Shown here in pieces: positions 42,655-53,494 of a stretch of DNA of 64,000 bases (positions are counted from its first letter, which is position 1; each line of letters starts with the position of its first letter). The stretch covers positions 1 to 64,000 of the forward strand of contig NZ_LR722660.1 of assembly GCF_902500225.1 (NCBI RefSeq), read 5' to 3'. A program made the translations under genes and the position numbers. The notes under the pieces are model-generated. The model made no database searches, was not told where the DNA came from, and was given only the letters and a program-made list of their open reading frames with translations. Source of the DNA: Buttiauxella massiliensis (lineage in GTDB: Bacteria > Pseudomonadota > Gammaproteobacteria > Enterobacterales > Enterobacteriaceae).

Positions 42655-43584
42655 ATGAGCGAATCGCACTCTGTAAGCACGACTCAAGCCTGGCTTGAAA
42701 GCTTGCGCCCACGCACATTACCACTGGCATTTGCCTCTATCGTCTGTGGATCCGCGCTGGCTTTCTGGCAAGGCGTGTTCAACCCCGCTATTGCATTGCT
42801 GGCACTGCTGACTGCCGGGTTACTGCAAATCCTCTCAAACCTGGCGAATGACTACGGTGATGCGGTAAAAGGCAGCGACAAAGAAGACAGAATCGGGCCA
42901 TTGCGCGGAATGCAAAAAGGCGTGATTACCCAAGCGCAGATGAAAAAGGCGCTGATTATCACAGTGGTATTAATCTGCGTTTCTGGCCTGGCGCTGGTCG
43001 CGGTTGCTTGCCGTACGCTGGCAGATTTTCTCGGATTCCTGGTGCTCGGTTTGCTGGCTATCATCGCGGCTATTACCTACACCGTGGGAACTCGTCCGTA
43101 TGGTTACATGGGGCTTGGGGACATTTCAGTACTGGTCTTCTTTGGTTGGTTAAGTGTGGCTGGTACCTGGTATCTGCAGGCTCATGCTCTCGCGCCGTTA
43201 GTGTTTTTACCCGCGACAGCTTGCGGATTACTGGCAACAGCTGTGCTGAACATCAATAATTTACGCGATATCGACAGTGACCGTGAGAACGGTAAGAACA
43301 CGCTGGCTGTGCGCCTGGGCCCAGTGCTTGCCCGTCGCTATCATGCTTGCCTGTTAATGGGGGCGCTGGCGTGCCTGGCGGTATTTAACCTGGTGTGGCT
43401 GCAAAGCCTCTGGGGATGGCTGTTTGTGCTTGCAGCACCACTACTGATTAAGCAGGCGCGTTTCGTACTGCGCGAGATGGAGCCAGTCGCCATGCGCCCA
43501 ATGCTCGAACGAACCGTTAAAGCTGCATTGCTGACTAACTTGTTGTTTGCGGTAGGAGTTGTGCTCAGTACGGTGTCGTTTTAG
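42655..43584 (+). CDS. menA: 1,4-dihydroxy-2-naphthoate polyprenyltransferase MenA
   Basis: Inner-membrane prenyltransferase that attaches the octaprenyl chain in menaquinone synthesis. The 309-residue protein has about eight or nine membrane spans and the two Asp-rich UbiA-family motifs, NLANDYGDAVKGSD (about 67-80) and NINNLRDIDSDRENGKNT (about 195-212). The ATG at 42655 gives MSESHSVSTTQAWLESL, close to the E. coli start; an earlier ATG at 42619 lies in the hslVU terminator. Confidence 0.95.
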   Translation: MSESHSVSTTQAWLESLRPRTLPLAFASIVCGSALAFWQGVFNPAIALLALLTAGLLQILSNLANDYGDAVKGSDKEDRIGPLRGMQKGVITQAQMKKALIITVVLICVSGLALVAVACRTLADFLGFLVLGLLAIIAAITYTVGTRPYGYMGLGDISVLVFFGWLSVAGTWYLQAHALAPLVFLPATACGLLATAVLNINNLRDIDSDRENGKNTLAVRLGPVLARRYHACLLMGALACLAVFNLVWLQSLWGWLFVLAAPLLIKQARFVLREMEPVAMRPMLERTVKAALLTNLLFAVGVVLSTVSF

Positions 43585-43676
43585 CTGACAAATATCAATT
43601 AACAATTGATGATTTTGCCAACAGTTGAGATTAAGCGATATACTGACAACTCATGCAGCAACAGAACCTTAATCCT

Positions 43677-44162
43677 ATGAAATATGATACTTCCGAGCTT
43701 TGCGACATCTATCAGGAAGATGTCAACGTCGTTGAACCGCTGTTTTCCAACTTCGGTGGGCGGTCGTCCTTTGGCGGGCAAATCATCACGGTGAAATGTT
43801 TCGAGGACAACGGATTGTTGTATGATCTGCTCGAACAAAATGGCCGTGGCCGAGTGCTGGTAATCGATGGTGGCGGCTCTGTTCGCCGTGCTTTGATTGA
43901 TGCAGAACTTGCCCGTCTGGCGACTCAAAATGAGTGGGAAGGCATCGTCGTATACGGTGCTGTACGCCAGGTCGATGACCTGGAAGAACTGGATATTGGT
44001 ATTCAGGCAATTGCCGCCATTCCGGTAGGTTCAGCAGGAGTTGGCGTTGGCGAAAGTGATGTGCGCGTTAACTTTGGTGGCGTGACCTTCTTCTCCGGTG
44101 ACCATCTTTATGCAGATAACACCGGCATCATCCTTTCCGAAGATCCCCTCGATATTGAATAA
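43677..44162 (+). CDS. rraA: Regulator of ribonuclease activity RraA
   Basis: Trimeric protein that binds RNase E and DEAD-box helicases and dampens RNA decay; related to MenG-like aldolase folds. The 161 residues are almost identical to E. coli RraA, including [25 protein letters not shown] and the acidic C-terminus SEDPLDIE. The ATG at 43677 gives [15 protein letters not shown]; an in-frame ATG at 43653 is not conserved. Confidence 0.97.
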   Translation: MKYDTSELCDIYQEDVNVVEPLFSNFGGRSSFGGQIITVKCFEDNGLLYDLLEQNGRGRVLVIDGGGSVRRALIDAELARLATQNEWEGIVVYGAVRQVDDLEELDIGIQAIAAIPVGSAGVGVGESDVRVNFGGVTFFSGDHLYADNTGIILSEDPLDIE

Positions 44163-44179
44163 CCCAATCGAATAACAAA

Positions 44180-44206
44180 ACGGGCGCCCTAAGGCGCCCG
44201 TTCTTT
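44180..44206 (+). terminator. Rho-independent terminator of rraA
   Basis: ACGGGCGCC...GGCGCCCGT stem (44180-44201) followed by TCTTTTT, about 20 bases after the rraA stop codon. Confidence 0.9.
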
Positions 44207-44223
44207 TTCTGGTCGAATAAATC

Positions 44224-44414
44224 AATACCCTAAATAATTCAAGTTGCAGGACAAAAGGCTTCAGCCTTTTGAACAGCGCTTGCGCTGGCCCCACCGGGGC
44301 GAGGCTCTGCCGAGTAACGCGGCAATTGAGTGAATCCCCAGGAGCTTACTAAAGTAAGTAACTGGGGTGAACGAAAGCAGCCAACGCCCCTGCAGCTTGA
44401 GTATGACGGGTATT
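44224..44414. repeat. Palindromic MITE-like repeat, copy 3 (long form)
   Basis: A 191-bp member of the family with perfect inverted ends AATACCC (44224-44230) and GGGTATT (44408-44414) and the core CCCCAG..CTTAC..GTAAG..CTGGGG near 44336-44367, inverted relative to copies 1 and 2. It carries about 60 extra bases, including small hairpins AAAAGGCTTCAGCCTTTT (44254-44271) and CAGCGCTTGCGCTG (44275-44288). Its last two bases are part of the zapB stop codon (44413-44415). Confidence 0.8.
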
Positions 44415-44652
44415 ACACTTCTTCCATCTTACCCAGCAGCGCATGCAGACGATCCTGCCAAACGTGCTGCTGTTCTTTCAGAGAATTGTTTTCGCGCACT
44501 AGTTCTTCATGGTTGCTCTGAGACTGCTGAACTTGCTGAGACAAATTATTGTTGGTCTCTTTCAGCTCTTCAATTTCCATTTGCAGCAGGGTAATGGTAT
44601 CAATCGCCTGCTGTACTTTTGCTTCCAGTTTCTCAAACACTTCAAATGACAT
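44413..44652 (-). CDS. zapB: Cell-division coiled-coil protein ZapB
   Basis: Abundant small cytoplasmic protein that, with ZapA and MatP, organises the Z-ring and Ter region. The 79-residue product is a single coiled coil with regular hydrophobic heptads ([23 protein letters not shown] onward, in part) and an acidic end. The ATG at 44652 gives [12 protein letters not shown], close to the E. coli [12 protein letters not shown]; the upstream frame to 44676 is dropped. A palindromic repeat abuts and partly forms its stop codon. Confidence 0.95.
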   Translation of the reverse strand: MSFEVFEKLEAKVQQAIDTITLLQMEIEELKETNNNLSQQVQQSQSNHEELVRENNSLKEQQHVWQDRLHALLGKMEEV

Positions 44653-45096
44653 TTCTGAACCTCTTCTGAATTGCAAGGCGTTGATGGATTTCTAAATCCC
44701 CGTCCCGGATGTTCCCCGATGACACCTTATGAATATATGCGCTCCACGCAGCGTGTCTCGATTGTAAGTAGCGTGAGTAGCCGTGTCCAGCGAGTTCAAG
44801 CGCTCTTTGCATAACATAACGTTTTTCAGCATATGCCGAATGACCATGAGCGCTAAAATCACTATTTGTTAACCCATTGAATACTTCCATGAGCGTTTGC
44901 GTTGTCTTTTCTGGGTGATAATGCGCACATTTCAGCGCGAAACCGCTCATTTTTATGACGAACAACACAAATTTAAAGTTCGATATTTCTCGTTTATGTT
45001 CGTTAACGATAAATTAACACTATGCCTACATGGCACCTGCGCGGCAGGGAAGCCCGAACAAACAATAATCATTAATTTTGCCTTCAGGACCCTACT
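44653..45096. promoter_or_regulatory. zapB-glpF spacer with GlpR operators
   Basis: This 444-bp gap holds no convincing gene. Near glpF, ATGTTCGTTAACGATAAA (44996-45013) is close to the palindromic GlpR consensus ATGTTCG-TTAA-CGAACAT. Related half-sites occur at 44955-44968 (GACGAACAAC) and 44976-44993 (AAGTTCGATATTTCTCGT), suggesting several GlpR sites as in E. coli glpFK. glpF has AGGACC-type sequence before its ATG. Confidence 0.65.
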
Positions 45097-45951
45097 ATGA
45101 GTCAGACAGCTCCATCAACCTTGAAAGGTCAGTGCATCGCCGAGTTCATGGGTACCGCGTTGTTGATTTTCTTTGGTGTCGGATGTGTCGCCGCCTTAAA
45201 AGTCGCGGGCGCAAGCTTCGGGCAGTGGGAAATCAGTATCATCTGGGGTTTGGGAGTAGCGATGGCTATCTACCTGACTGCAGGAGTTTCCGGCGCACAT
45301 CTTAACCCGGCGGTGACTATCGCACTTTGCCTGTTCGCCTGCTTCGATAAACGTAAAGTGGTGCCGTTTATTCTTTCGCAAGTTGCAGGTGCGTTCTGTG
45401 CCGCAGCTTTGGTCTATGGCCTGTATTACAATTTATTCCTCGATTACGAGCAGACGCACCACATGGTACGCGGCAGCGTGGAAAGCCTGGATTTGGCAGG
45501 TATCTTCTCAACCTACCCTAACCCACACATCAATCTGGTGCAGGCGTTTGCCGTAGAGATGGTGATCACAGCCATTCTGATGGGCGTTATTCTGGCGCTG
45601 ACTGACGATGGCAATGGCATCCCGCGTGGCCCGTTAGCACCATTGCTGATTGGCTTACTGATTGCGGTAATCGGTGCTTCAATGGGGCCGTTGACCGGAT
45701 TTGCGATGAATCCAGCACGTGACTTTGGCCCGAAACTTTTCGCCTGGTTAGCTGGCTGGGGCGACGTCGCTTTCACCGGTGGCCGCGATATTCCTTACTT
45801 CATGGTGCCTGTATTTGGCCCGATAGTCGGTGCAGCCCTTGGCGCGTTTGGCTACCGTAAGTTGATTGGCCACCATTTACCTTGTGATGTTTGTGTTGTT
45901 GAAGAGGATAAAAAATCCGAGGCTTCCACACAGCAAAATGCTTCTTTGTAA
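45097..45951 (+). CDS. glpF: Glycerol facilitator GlpF
   Basis: Aquaglyceroporin that lets glycerol diffuse through the inner membrane. The 284 residues form six spans plus two half-helices bearing NPA boxes, GAHLNPAVT (about 67-75) and FAMNPARDFGP (about 204-214), where Arg follows the second NPA as the selectivity-filter residue. ATG at 45097 opens MSQTAPSTLKGQ; E. coli is three residues shorter. It is the first gene of glpFKX and is likely under GlpR and CRP control. Confidence 0.97.
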   Translation: MSQTAPSTLKGQCIAEFMGTALLIFFGVGCVAALKVAGASFGQWEISIIWGLGVAMAIYLTAGVSGAHLNPAVTIALCLFACFDKRKVVPFILSQVAGAFCAAALVYGLYYNLFLDYEQTHHMVRGSVESLDLAGIFSTYPNPHINLVQAFAVEMVITAILMGVILALTDDGNGIPRGPLAPLLIGLLIAVIGASMGPLTGFAMNPARDFGPKLFAWLAGWGDVAFTGGRDIPYFMVPVFGPIVGAALGAFGYRKLIGHHLPCDVCVVEEDKKSEASTQQNASL

Positions 45952-45957
45952 GACTGA

Positions 45958-47487
<1,530 letters not shown>

Positions 47488-47500
47488 TTGCCTCACCCTT

Positions 47501-47524
47501 CCCCTCTCCATGCCGAGAGGGGAT
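47501..47524 (+). other. Hairpin between glpK and glpX
   Basis: CCCCTCTC (47502-47509) and GAGAGGGG (47515-47522) form a perfect eight-base-pair stem. No U-tract follows, so it more probably modulates mRNA stability or glpX expression inside the operon than terminates it. Confidence 0.6.
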
Positions 47525-47581
47525 CCCCCCTCCCGCCTGTGCTAAACTCGGTCGCAATTCTGCTTCTTAAATGAGTGTGTG

Positions 47582-48592
47582 ATGAGACGAGAACTTGCGA
47601 TTGAATTTTCCCGCGTAACCGAAGCTGCAGCACTGGCTGGTTATAAATGGTTGGGCCGTGGCGATAAAAATACGGCGGATGGCGCAGCCGTTCACGCCAT
47701 GCGTATCATGCTTAATCAGGTCAATATTGACGGCCAGATTGTGATTGGTGAAGGGGAAATCGACGAAGCACCGATGCTCTACATTGGCGAAAAAGTCGGG
47801 ACCGGACAGGGCGACGCTGTAGATATCGCCGTTGACCCGATTGAAGGCACGCGCATGACGGCAATGGGCCAGGCCAACGCGCTGGCCGTTTTAGCAGTTG
47901 GCGATAAAGGCAGTTTCCTGAACGCACCTGACATGTACATGGAAAAACTGATTGTTGGCCCTGGTGCTAAAGGCATTATCGACCTCAATCTGCCGTTGGC
48001 TGAAAACCTCTATAACATTGCTGTTGCACTCAACAAACCGCTGAGTGAACTCACTGTGACCATTCTCGCCAAACCGCGCCACGACGCCACCATTGCTGAA
48101 CTGCAAAAACTTGGCGTGCGTGTTTTCGCCATCCCTGATGGTGATGTTGCGGCATCCATTCTGACCTGCATGCCAGATAGCGAAGTCGATGTGATGTACG
48201 GTATCGGCGGCGCACCTGAGGGCGTGATTTCCGCAGCAGTTATTCGCGCGTTGGATGGCGACATGCAAGGCCGCCTGTTGGCCCGCCACCACGTCAAAGG
48301 CGATAGCGAAGAAAACCGTGTGATGGGCCAGAAAGAGCTTGAGCGCTGCAAAGCGATGGGCATTGAAGCGGGTGTGGTATTGAAACTCGACGATATGGCG
48401 CGTAACGACAACGTGATTTTCTCCGCGACCGGTATCACCAAAGGTGATTTGCTGGACGGCATTACCCGTAAAGGGAATATGGCGACCACTGAAACGCTGC
48501 TGATTCGTGGTAAATCGCGCACTATTCGCCGTATCAAATCTATTCACTATCTCGACCGCAAAGATCCAGACGTACAAACGCATATTCTTTAA
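47582..48592 (+). CDS. glpX: Class II fructose-1,6-bisphosphatase GlpX
   Basis: Gluconeogenic phosphatase, Mn-dependent. The 336 residues match E. coli GlpX, with GEGEIDEAPMLYIGE (about 55-69) and AVDPIEGTRMT (about 84-94) holding metal and substrate ligands, and IGGAPEGV. ATG at 47582; the GTG one codon earlier is the alternative. It is third in glpFKX, letting glycerol carbon flow up to hexose phosphates. Confidence 0.96.
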   Translation: MRRELAIEFSRVTEAAALAGYKWLGRGDKNTADGAAVHAMRIMLNQVNIDGQIVIGEGEIDEAPMLYIGEKVGTGQGDAVDIAVDPIEGTRMTAMGQANALAVLAVGDKGSFLNAPDMYMEKLIVGPGAKGIIDLNLPLAENLYNIAVALNKPLSELTVTILAKPRHDATIAELQKLGVRVFAIPDGDVAASILTCMPDSEVDVMYGIGGAPEGVISAAVIRALDGDMQGRLLARHHVKGDSEENRVMGQKELERCKAMGIEAGVVLKLDDMARNDNVIFSATGITKGDLLDGITRKGNMATTETLLIRGKSRTIRRIKSIHYLDRKDPDVQTHIL

Positions 48593-48613
48593 GACTGCCG
48601 TTTGTCTGAATGA

Positions 48614-48641
48614 GCTTTCCAGCTTTAACCGGCTGGAAATC
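48614..48641 (+). other. Hairpin after glpX
   Basis: TTTCCAGC (48616-48623) and GCTGGAAA (48632-48639) can pair. Only a weak T-rich tail follows (ACAGTTTTC), so it is a possible weak terminator of glpFKX ahead of fpr. Confidence 0.45.
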
Positions 48642-48693
48642 TCACAGTTTTCTGGTGAAGATAGGGCAATAGACACATAGGGGAGGAAAGATC

Positions 48694-49440
48694 ATGGCGG
48701 AATGGGTCAAAGGTAAAGTCATCCAGATTGAAAACTGGACGGACGCTCTATTTAGTCTCACTGTGCATGCGCCTGTCGCCCCTTTCACCGCAGGGCAATT
48801 CACCAAGCTTGGAATGGAAATTGATGGCGAACGCGTGCAGCGCGCCTATTCCTACGTGAACGCGCCGAGCGACCCTAATCTTGAGTTTTACCTGGTTACC
48901 GTTCCTGAAGGCAAACTCAGCCCACGTTTACACGCATTGCAACCCGGCGACGAGATTTCGCTGGTCAGCGAAGCGGCAGGGTTCTTTGTCCTGGATGAAG
49001 TCCCGGATTGTCAGACTTTATGGATGTTGGCGACAGGTACCGCATTAGGCCCCTATCTTTCGATTTTGCAGGAAGGCAAAGACCTGGATCGTTTCGAGAA
49101 TATCGTTTTGCTGCATGCCGTGCGTTATGCGCAGGATTTGAGTTATTTGCCATTGATGCAAAAACTTCAGCAGCAATACGAAGGGAAATTACGGATTCAG
49201 ACCGTGGTGAGCCGGGAATCAATTCCGGGTTCATTGACCGGACGCGTGCCTGCGCTTATCGAGAGCGGTGAACTGGAAGCGGCTGTAGGTCTGCCGATGA
49301 ATACCGAAACCAGCCATGTGATGTTGTGCGGCAACCCGCAGATGGTACGTGATACGCAGCAGCTGCTTAAAGATACCCGGCAGATGACCAAACATTTGCG
49401 CCGCCGACCGGGCCATATGACAGCTGAACACTACTGGTAG
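48694..49440 (+). CDS. fpr: Ferredoxin/flavodoxin-NADP+ reductase Fpr
   Basis: FAD enzyme that supplies low-potential electrons from NADPH to flavodoxin and ferredoxin. The 248 residues equal E. coli Fpr: FAD motif RAYSYVNAPS (about 50-59), NADP-binding MLATGTALGPYLSIL, and the C-terminal aromatic residue Trp248 in AEHYW. GGGGAGGAAAG precedes the ATG at 48694. In E. coli it belongs to the SoxRS regulon; I could not place a SoxS box with confidence. Confidence 0.97.
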   Translation: MAEWVKGKVIQIENWTDALFSLTVHAPVAPFTAGQFTKLGMEIDGERVQRAYSYVNAPSDPNLEFYLVTVPEGKLSPRLHALQPGDEISLVSEAAGFFVLDEVPDCQTLWMLATGTALGPYLSILQEGKDLDRFENIVLLHAVRYAQDLSYLPLMQKLQQQYEGKLRIQTVVSRESIPGSLTGRVPALIESGELEAAVGLPMNTETSHVMLCGNPQMVRDTQQLLKDTRQMTKHLRRRPGHMTAEHYW

Positions 49441-49442
49441 TG

Positions 49443-49862
49443 TTAGCGGTACTTCACTTCGCTTGTATCTTTACCAAAGCGATTCTCGCCCTGGGTGCCA
49501 ACAAATGCACCCAGGTCCATAATGACCATCACCAGAATCAAGGTTGGGATAAAACGCCCAAGTCCCCACTGCGCTAATGTGCCGAATGTTTCCCAATTTC
49601 CGGCAAGCAACAGCCATGCCGGAATAAACAGTAGCGCCCACCAGCCTTTCTTATTGCGATCGTGCAGACGTTTCACAATCACAGCAGCAGTCGGGATCAA
49701 AGAACCCGATAAGAAGAAACCGGCGGTGGAATAAGGCATAATTTCAGCACCCGCGAGGGTGAAGAGAATGATCAGCGCGACTAACCAAACGCCAATCCAA
49801 ATCCAGAAGTCACGGCGTCCAATACGTCCGTTAAAAGAGAACAGCCATTGCTGTATGGTCAT
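49443..49862 (-). CDS. yiiR: DUF805 membrane protein YiiR
   Basis: Small inner-membrane protein of unknown function. The 139 residues begin with the DUF805 hallmark WLFSFNGRIGRRDFWIW, followed by four hydrophobic spans, the motif KRLHDRNKKGWWALL between spans two and three, and the tail FVGTQGENRFGKDTSEVKY also seen in E. coli YiiR. The ATG at 49862 gives MTIQQWLF; an ATG at 49874 is the alternative. It is convergent with fpr (two bases apart) and divergent from yiiQ. Confidence 0.88.
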   Translation of the reverse strand: MTIQQWLFSFNGRIGRRDFWIWIGVWLVALIILFTLAGAEIMPYSTAGFFLSGSLIPTAAVIVKRLHDRNKKGWWALLFIPAWLLLAGNWETFGTLAQWGLGRFIPTLILVMVIMDLGAFVGTQGENRFGKDTSEVKYR

Positions 49863-49976
49863 GGTAAGGTCCATTTTATTGTTTAGCGCCGTAGTGTACC
49901 CTGGCTATGCCGGGTTTTGACAAGCCAACGGAATGCCGATTTAATCGGGAAGCAGAATTCACAGGAGAATTTGTCA

Positions 49977-50576
49977 ATGAGACATCTGTTTGCAGCTCTG
50001 GCTATACTGATGCTACCCGCTGCGGTGGTTTGGGCCGACCCGCCTTCAGATTCCGCCTCACCACTGCAAGCCGCTCCATATTTACTGGCGGGTGCACCAA
50101 CATTTGATATGAACATTACGCAGTTTCGGGAAAAATTCACCGCAGAAAACCCGTCTTTGCCGATCAATGAATTCCGCGCTATCGACTCCAGCGCCGATGA
50201 AGTAAACCTGATGCGTGCTGCCAGCAAAATAAACGAAAATCTTTACGCATCTACTGCACTTGAGCGCGGTACGTTGAAAATAAAGTCGATGCAGATAACG
50301 TGGTTGCCGATTCAGGGCCCGGAGCAAAAAGCGGCGCGAGCGAAAGCTTCTGAATACATGTCAGCGCTGATTCGCACTTTTACCCCGTCGCTTTCAAAAC
50401 CGCAAAGCGTGGCAAAACTCACCAAATTACTCAGCGATGGAAAGAACAAACGTTATTACGCGCAAACTGATGGCGCTATTCGCTATGTTGTTGCGGATAA
50501 CGGTGAAAAGGGGCTTACCTTCGCAGTTGAACCGATTAAGCTGACGCTATCTGAAACGCTTAACAACGGCGAATAA
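49977..50576 (+). CDS. yiiQ: DUF1454 exported protein YiiQ
   Basis: Predicted periplasmic protein of unknown function, 199 residues as in E. coli YiiQ. A signal peptide is evident (MRHLFAALAILMLPAAVVWA, cleavage about after residue 20). The mature part contains PYLLAGAPTFDMNITQFR, NEFRAIDSS, AASKINENLYASTALERGT and a conserved C-terminal YVVADNGEKGLTFAVEPIK. The ATG at 49977 has AGGAGAA seven bases upstream; an earlier in-frame ATG at 49917 would bury the signal peptide. Confidence 0.9.
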   Translation: MRHLFAALAILMLPAAVVWADPPSDSASPLQAAPYLLAGAPTFDMNITQFREKFTAENPSLPINEFRAIDSSADEVNLMRAASKINENLYASTALERGTLKIKSMQITWLPIQGPEQKAARAKASEYMSALIRTFTPSLSKPQSVAKLTKLLSDGKNKRYYAQTDGAIRYVVADNGEKGLTFAVEPIKLTLSETLNNGE

Positions 50577-50685
50577 ATGACAAAAAGCAAAGCCTTTCCC
50601 TTGTTGAGTCTCTATACTGTTTCACAGACCATGCTGCCTGAACGGCAGCGATTCTTTTATTAGTTTGACCTTGTGGAGAATTAAG

Positions 50686-51453
50686 ATGCGACATCCTTTG
50701 GTGATGGGTAACTGGAAACTGAACGGCAGCAAGCACATGGTACACGAGCTGATTGCTGGCTTACGCAAAGAACTGGCTGGCGTTGCTGGCTGTGGCGTTG
50801 CTATCGCTCCTCCAACAATGTACCTGGATCTGGCTAAACACGCCGCTTCTGGCAGCCACATCATTCTTGGTGCTCAGAACGTTGACCTGAACCTGTCTGG
50901 CGCATTCACTGGCGAAGTTTCCGCAGAAATGCTGAAAGATGTTGGTGCTAAATACATCATCATCGGTCACTCAGAGCGTCGTACATACCACGCAGAGTCT
51001 GACGAATTGATCGCTAAAAAATTCGCTATTTTGAAAGAAGTTGGCCTGATCCCAGTACTGTGCATCGGTGAAACTGAAGCAGAAAACGAAGCTGGCAAAA
51101 CTGAAGAAGTTTGCGCACGTCAAATTGACGCAGTTCTGAAAACTCAAGGTGCTGCGGCATTCGAAGGCGTTGTAATCGCTTACGAACCAGTATGGGCAAT
51201 CGGTACTGGCAAATCTGCAACTCCAGCGCAGGCTCAGGCAGTTCACAAATTCATTCGTGACCACATTGCTAAAGCTGATGCGAAAGTTGCTGAACAAGTG
51301 ATCATCCAGTACGGCGGTTCCGTAAACGACAAAAATGCTGCAGAGCTGTTTGCTCAGCCGGACATCGATGGTGCCTTGGTTGGCGGCGCATCTCTGAAAG
51401 CTGACGCTTTCGCCGTTATCGTTAAAGCTGCGGCTGAAGCGAAACAAGCGTAA
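50686..51453 (+). CDS. tpiA: Triosephosphate isomerase TpiA
   Basis: Glycolytic TIM-barrel enzyme interconverting dihydroxyacetone phosphate and glyceraldehyde-3-phosphate. The 255 residues equal E. coli. The catalytic Lys11 is in GNWKLNGS, the electrophilic His in IIGHSERR and the base Glu in [11 protein letters not shown], followed by the flexible loop. GGAGAA precedes the ATG at 50686. Codon choice is strongly biased, as expected for a highly expressed gene. The terminator follows 21 bases after the stop. Confidence 0.98.
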   Translation: MRHPLVMGNWKLNGSKHMVHELIAGLRKELAGVAGCGVAIAPPTMYLDLAKHAASGSHIILGAQNVDLNLSGAFTGEVSAEMLKDVGAKYIIIGHSERRTYHAESDELIAKKFAILKEVGLIPVLCIGETEAENEAGKTEEVCARQIDAVLKTQGAAAFEGVVIAYEPVWAIGTGKSATPAQAQAVHKFIRDHIAKADAKVAEQVIIQYGGSVNDKNAAELFAQPDIDGALVGGASLKADAFAVIVKAAAEAKQA

Positions 51454-51474
51454 GTATTCTCGCTTAGAAATATT

Positions 51475-51506
51475 AAGGCTCTGCTCCGGCAGGGCCTTTA
51501 TTTTTT
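51475..51506 (+). terminator. Rho-independent terminator of tpiA
   Basis: AAGGCTCTGC...GCAGGGCCTT stem (51475-51498) followed by TATTTTTTC. It overlaps the last codons of convergent cdh, whose stop is at 51498. Confidence 0.88.
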
Positions 51507-52259
51507 CAACAATCCGCAATCGTGATCTTGTAGCTGTTCGGCAGAAGCCAGATTCAGACGCAGTAAATTCCGCTCCGTCGCCAACGTTATCCATTCCCCA
51601 TTTGGCAATTTCGCCATCGCCAGACTGTAACGGCCCATATGCTCACGAGCTTGTGAAAGCTGAGATGCCAACATAATAAACGGGCTACGTTGTGAAAATT
51701 CAGCGGCGCTGACTTTTCTGGCGATGTACTGATTTCCGACTAGTGATTCCGGGAATGCCTGCCATTGGTTGCTCAGCGTATTTGCATACTGATTCAACTG
51801 CCCACGCACATCTGCCCGCAGACAAGAAATATGAATATGAAGCTGGTTTTGAGTGCGGCCTGACGTGGAGTTTATCGTCAGCGAAACCACATCATCAGGT
51901 ACATGCGACCCACGGCGAACACTCATCATTTCGCGCTGCTGCCACGCCAGCCAGAAGAAATTGGGGGTTTGCGCCTGCAATAGCTCAGGGCTTTCCATCC
52001 CTTTCATTTTCGCTGTGGGCATCAGCAGGTATTGAAGCGGGCCATGAATATCTTTCAGGAGCACGAATCCCGATGGCAAATTCACTTTGGCGCACGGTTC
52101 GGGGTTTTGATTTTTTTGCTGATTGGGTACGCATTGCTGGCTGACGATACGCCAGAGCGCATCCGGGTGATGCAGGTATTGCCGCAGACTAAACCAGGCG
52201 ATAGCGGCAACAATCAACAGGAATATAGTGACAACTACCGTGCGTCGACACCGCAGCAT
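51498..52259 (-). CDS. cdh: CDP-diacylglycerol pyrophosphatase Cdh
   Basis: Membrane-anchored hydrolase that cleaves CDP-diacylglycerol to phosphatidic acid and CMP. The 253-residue protein has an N-terminal membrane anchor (about residues 8-24, VVVTIFLLIVAAIAWF) and the HIT-like active-site block RTQNQLHIHISCLR near residue 145. SPFIMLASQLSQAREHMG and LATERNLLRLNLASAEQLQDH near the end match E. coli Cdh. N-terminal identity to E. coli is moderate, the rest good. Convergent with tpiA. Confidence 0.93.
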   Translation of the reverse strand: MLRCRRTVVVTIFLLIVAAIAWFSLRQYLHHPDALWRIVSQQCVPNQQKNQNPEPCAKVNLPSGFVLLKDIHGPLQYLLMPTAKMKGMESPELLQAQTPNFFWLAWQQREMMSVRRGSHVPDDVVSLTINSTSGRTQNQLHIHISCLRADVRGQLNQYANTLSNQWQAFPESLVGNQYIARKVSAAEFSQRSPFIMLASQLSQAREHMGRYSLAMAKLPNGEWITLATERNLLRLNLASAEQLQDHDCGLLKK

Positions 52260-52321
52260 TGAAACCTCAGGGGACTGGAGAGAGTTGCTCAGCGTAACGC
52301 AAACGGCGGGAACTCAAAAGC

Positions 52322-52347
52322 AAGACGGCCCCAAACGGGGCCGTCTT
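52322..52347 (-). terminator. Terminator of sbp
   Basis: AAGACGGCCCC...GGGGCCGTCTT is an 11-base-pair perfect stem just beyond the sbp stop codon on the minus strand. The trailing U-tract is short (the T-run is part of the stem), so efficiency is uncertain. Confidence 0.75.
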
Positions 52348-52352
52348 TAAAC

Positions 52353-53342
52353 TTAACGCTGACTAATCTGATCGAAGGTTCCGCCATTCGAGAAGTGTTC
52401 TTTCTGCGCTTTTGTCCAGCCGCCAAACTCTTCATCAATGGTGTACAACTTCAGTTTAGGGAAGGCGTTTTCATATTTCTTTGCAACATCCGCATTACGT
52501 GGGCGGTAGTAATTCTTCGCTGCAATTTCCTGGCCTTCCGGCGAGTAGAGGTATTTCAGGTAAGCCGCTGCCACTTCCTGAGTGCCTTTTTTATCCACGA
52601 CTTTATCGACTACTGATACGGTCGGTTCAGCCAGAATAGACTCACTCGGAGTGATAATTTCAAACTTATCTTTCCCCAGCTCTTTGGTTGCCAGCAGTGC
52701 TTCGTTTTCCCAGGCAATCAACACATCACCAATATTACGCTCAACGAAGGTATTGGTTGAACCACGCGCGCCAGAATCCAGCACTTCAACGTTCTTATAC
52801 AGTGCCTTAACGAAATCCTGAGCTTTGGCCTGGTCGTTGTTGTTGTGATGCAGGGCATATCCCCATGCAGCAAGATAGTTCCAACGTGCACCACCGGAGC
52901 TTTTCGGGTTCGGGGTAATAACTGAAACGCCCGGTTTAATCAGATCGTTCCAGTCATGAATTTGTTTCGGGTTACCTTTGCGCACCAGGAAAACGATGGT
53001 TGAAGTGTAAGGCGCGGAGTTATCCGGCAGGCGCTTGATCCAGTTTTTATCGATACGGCCACGCTCAGCAATTGCATCAACATCATATGCCAGCGCCAAG
53101 GTTACGACATCAGCTTCAATACCATTGATTACCGATGTGGCTTGTTTACCGGAACCACCATGAGACTGGCGGATAACGACGTTATCGCCGGTTTGTTGTT
53201 TCCAGTGTGCACTGAATGCCTTGTTGTACTCGTCATAAAGTTCGCGAGTGGGATCGTATGAAACGTTAAGTAACTGAATATCTTTTGCCAGTACGCTGGT
53301 TGACGCCAACAGCAATGTAAGTCCAACTCCCCACTTATTCAT
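52353..53342 (-). CDS. sbp: Periplasmic sulfate-binding protein Sbp
   Basis: Periplasmic receptor feeding sulfate to the CysAWT ABC transporter. The 329-residue precursor has a 19-residue signal peptide ending SVLA before [16 protein letters not shown]. Further conserved stretches are [14 protein letters not shown]-type substrate loops around [16 protein letters not shown], and the C-terminal [12 protein letters not shown]. In E. coli it is made under sulfur limitation through CysB. ATG at 53342. Confidence 0.97.
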   Translation of the reverse strand: MNKWGVGLTLLLASTSVLAKDIQLLNVSYDPTRELYDEYNKAFSAHWKQQTGDNVVIRQSHGGSGKQATSVINGIEADVVTLALAYDVDAIAERGRIDKNWIKRLPDNSAPYTSTIVFLVRKGNPKQIHDWNDLIKPGVSVITPNPKSSGGARWNYLAAWGYALHHNNNDQAKAQDFVKALYKNVEVLDSGARGSTNTFVERNIGDVLIAWENEALLATKELGKDKFEIITPSESILAEPTVSVVDKVVDKKGTQEVAAAYLKYLYSPEGQEIAAKNYYRPRNADVAKKYENAFPKLKLYTIDEEFGGWTKAQKEHFSNGGTFDQISQR

Positions 53343-53451
53343 CGTTCGCTCTCTTTAATCAGATTTGATGAAAGCAGCGTGCCAGATTTTTAACCATTCA
53401 TTAAAGAATAAAAAAAGATTGGCTATAACTATTGAGCATATAACAAACGAT

Positions 53452-53479
53452 AAAAAGCCGGGTTTCCCCGGCTTCAATT
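53452..53479 (-). terminator. Rho-independent terminator of pfkA
   Basis: On the minus strand AAGCCGGG...CCCGGCTT is followed by TTT, 16 bases after the pfkA stop codon. Confidence 0.88.
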
Positions 53480-53494
53480 TTCACTGATAGTGAA

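Noticed and set aside
44642-44968. Minus-strand open frame of 108 codons in the zapB-glpF spacer
   Set aside because: It overlaps the zapB start in another frame, has no clear ribosome site, resembles no family I know, and covers the probable glpF control region.
47891-48676. Long minus-strand frame (261 codons) opposite glpX
   Set aside because: It is a mirror of the strongly conserved glpX coding frame, with Cys/His-rich composition typical of antisense frames.
50971-51594. Minus-strand frame (207 codons) opposite tpiA
   Set aside because: Created by the biased codon use of tpiA on the other strand; Phe/Ser/Cys-rich and without motifs.
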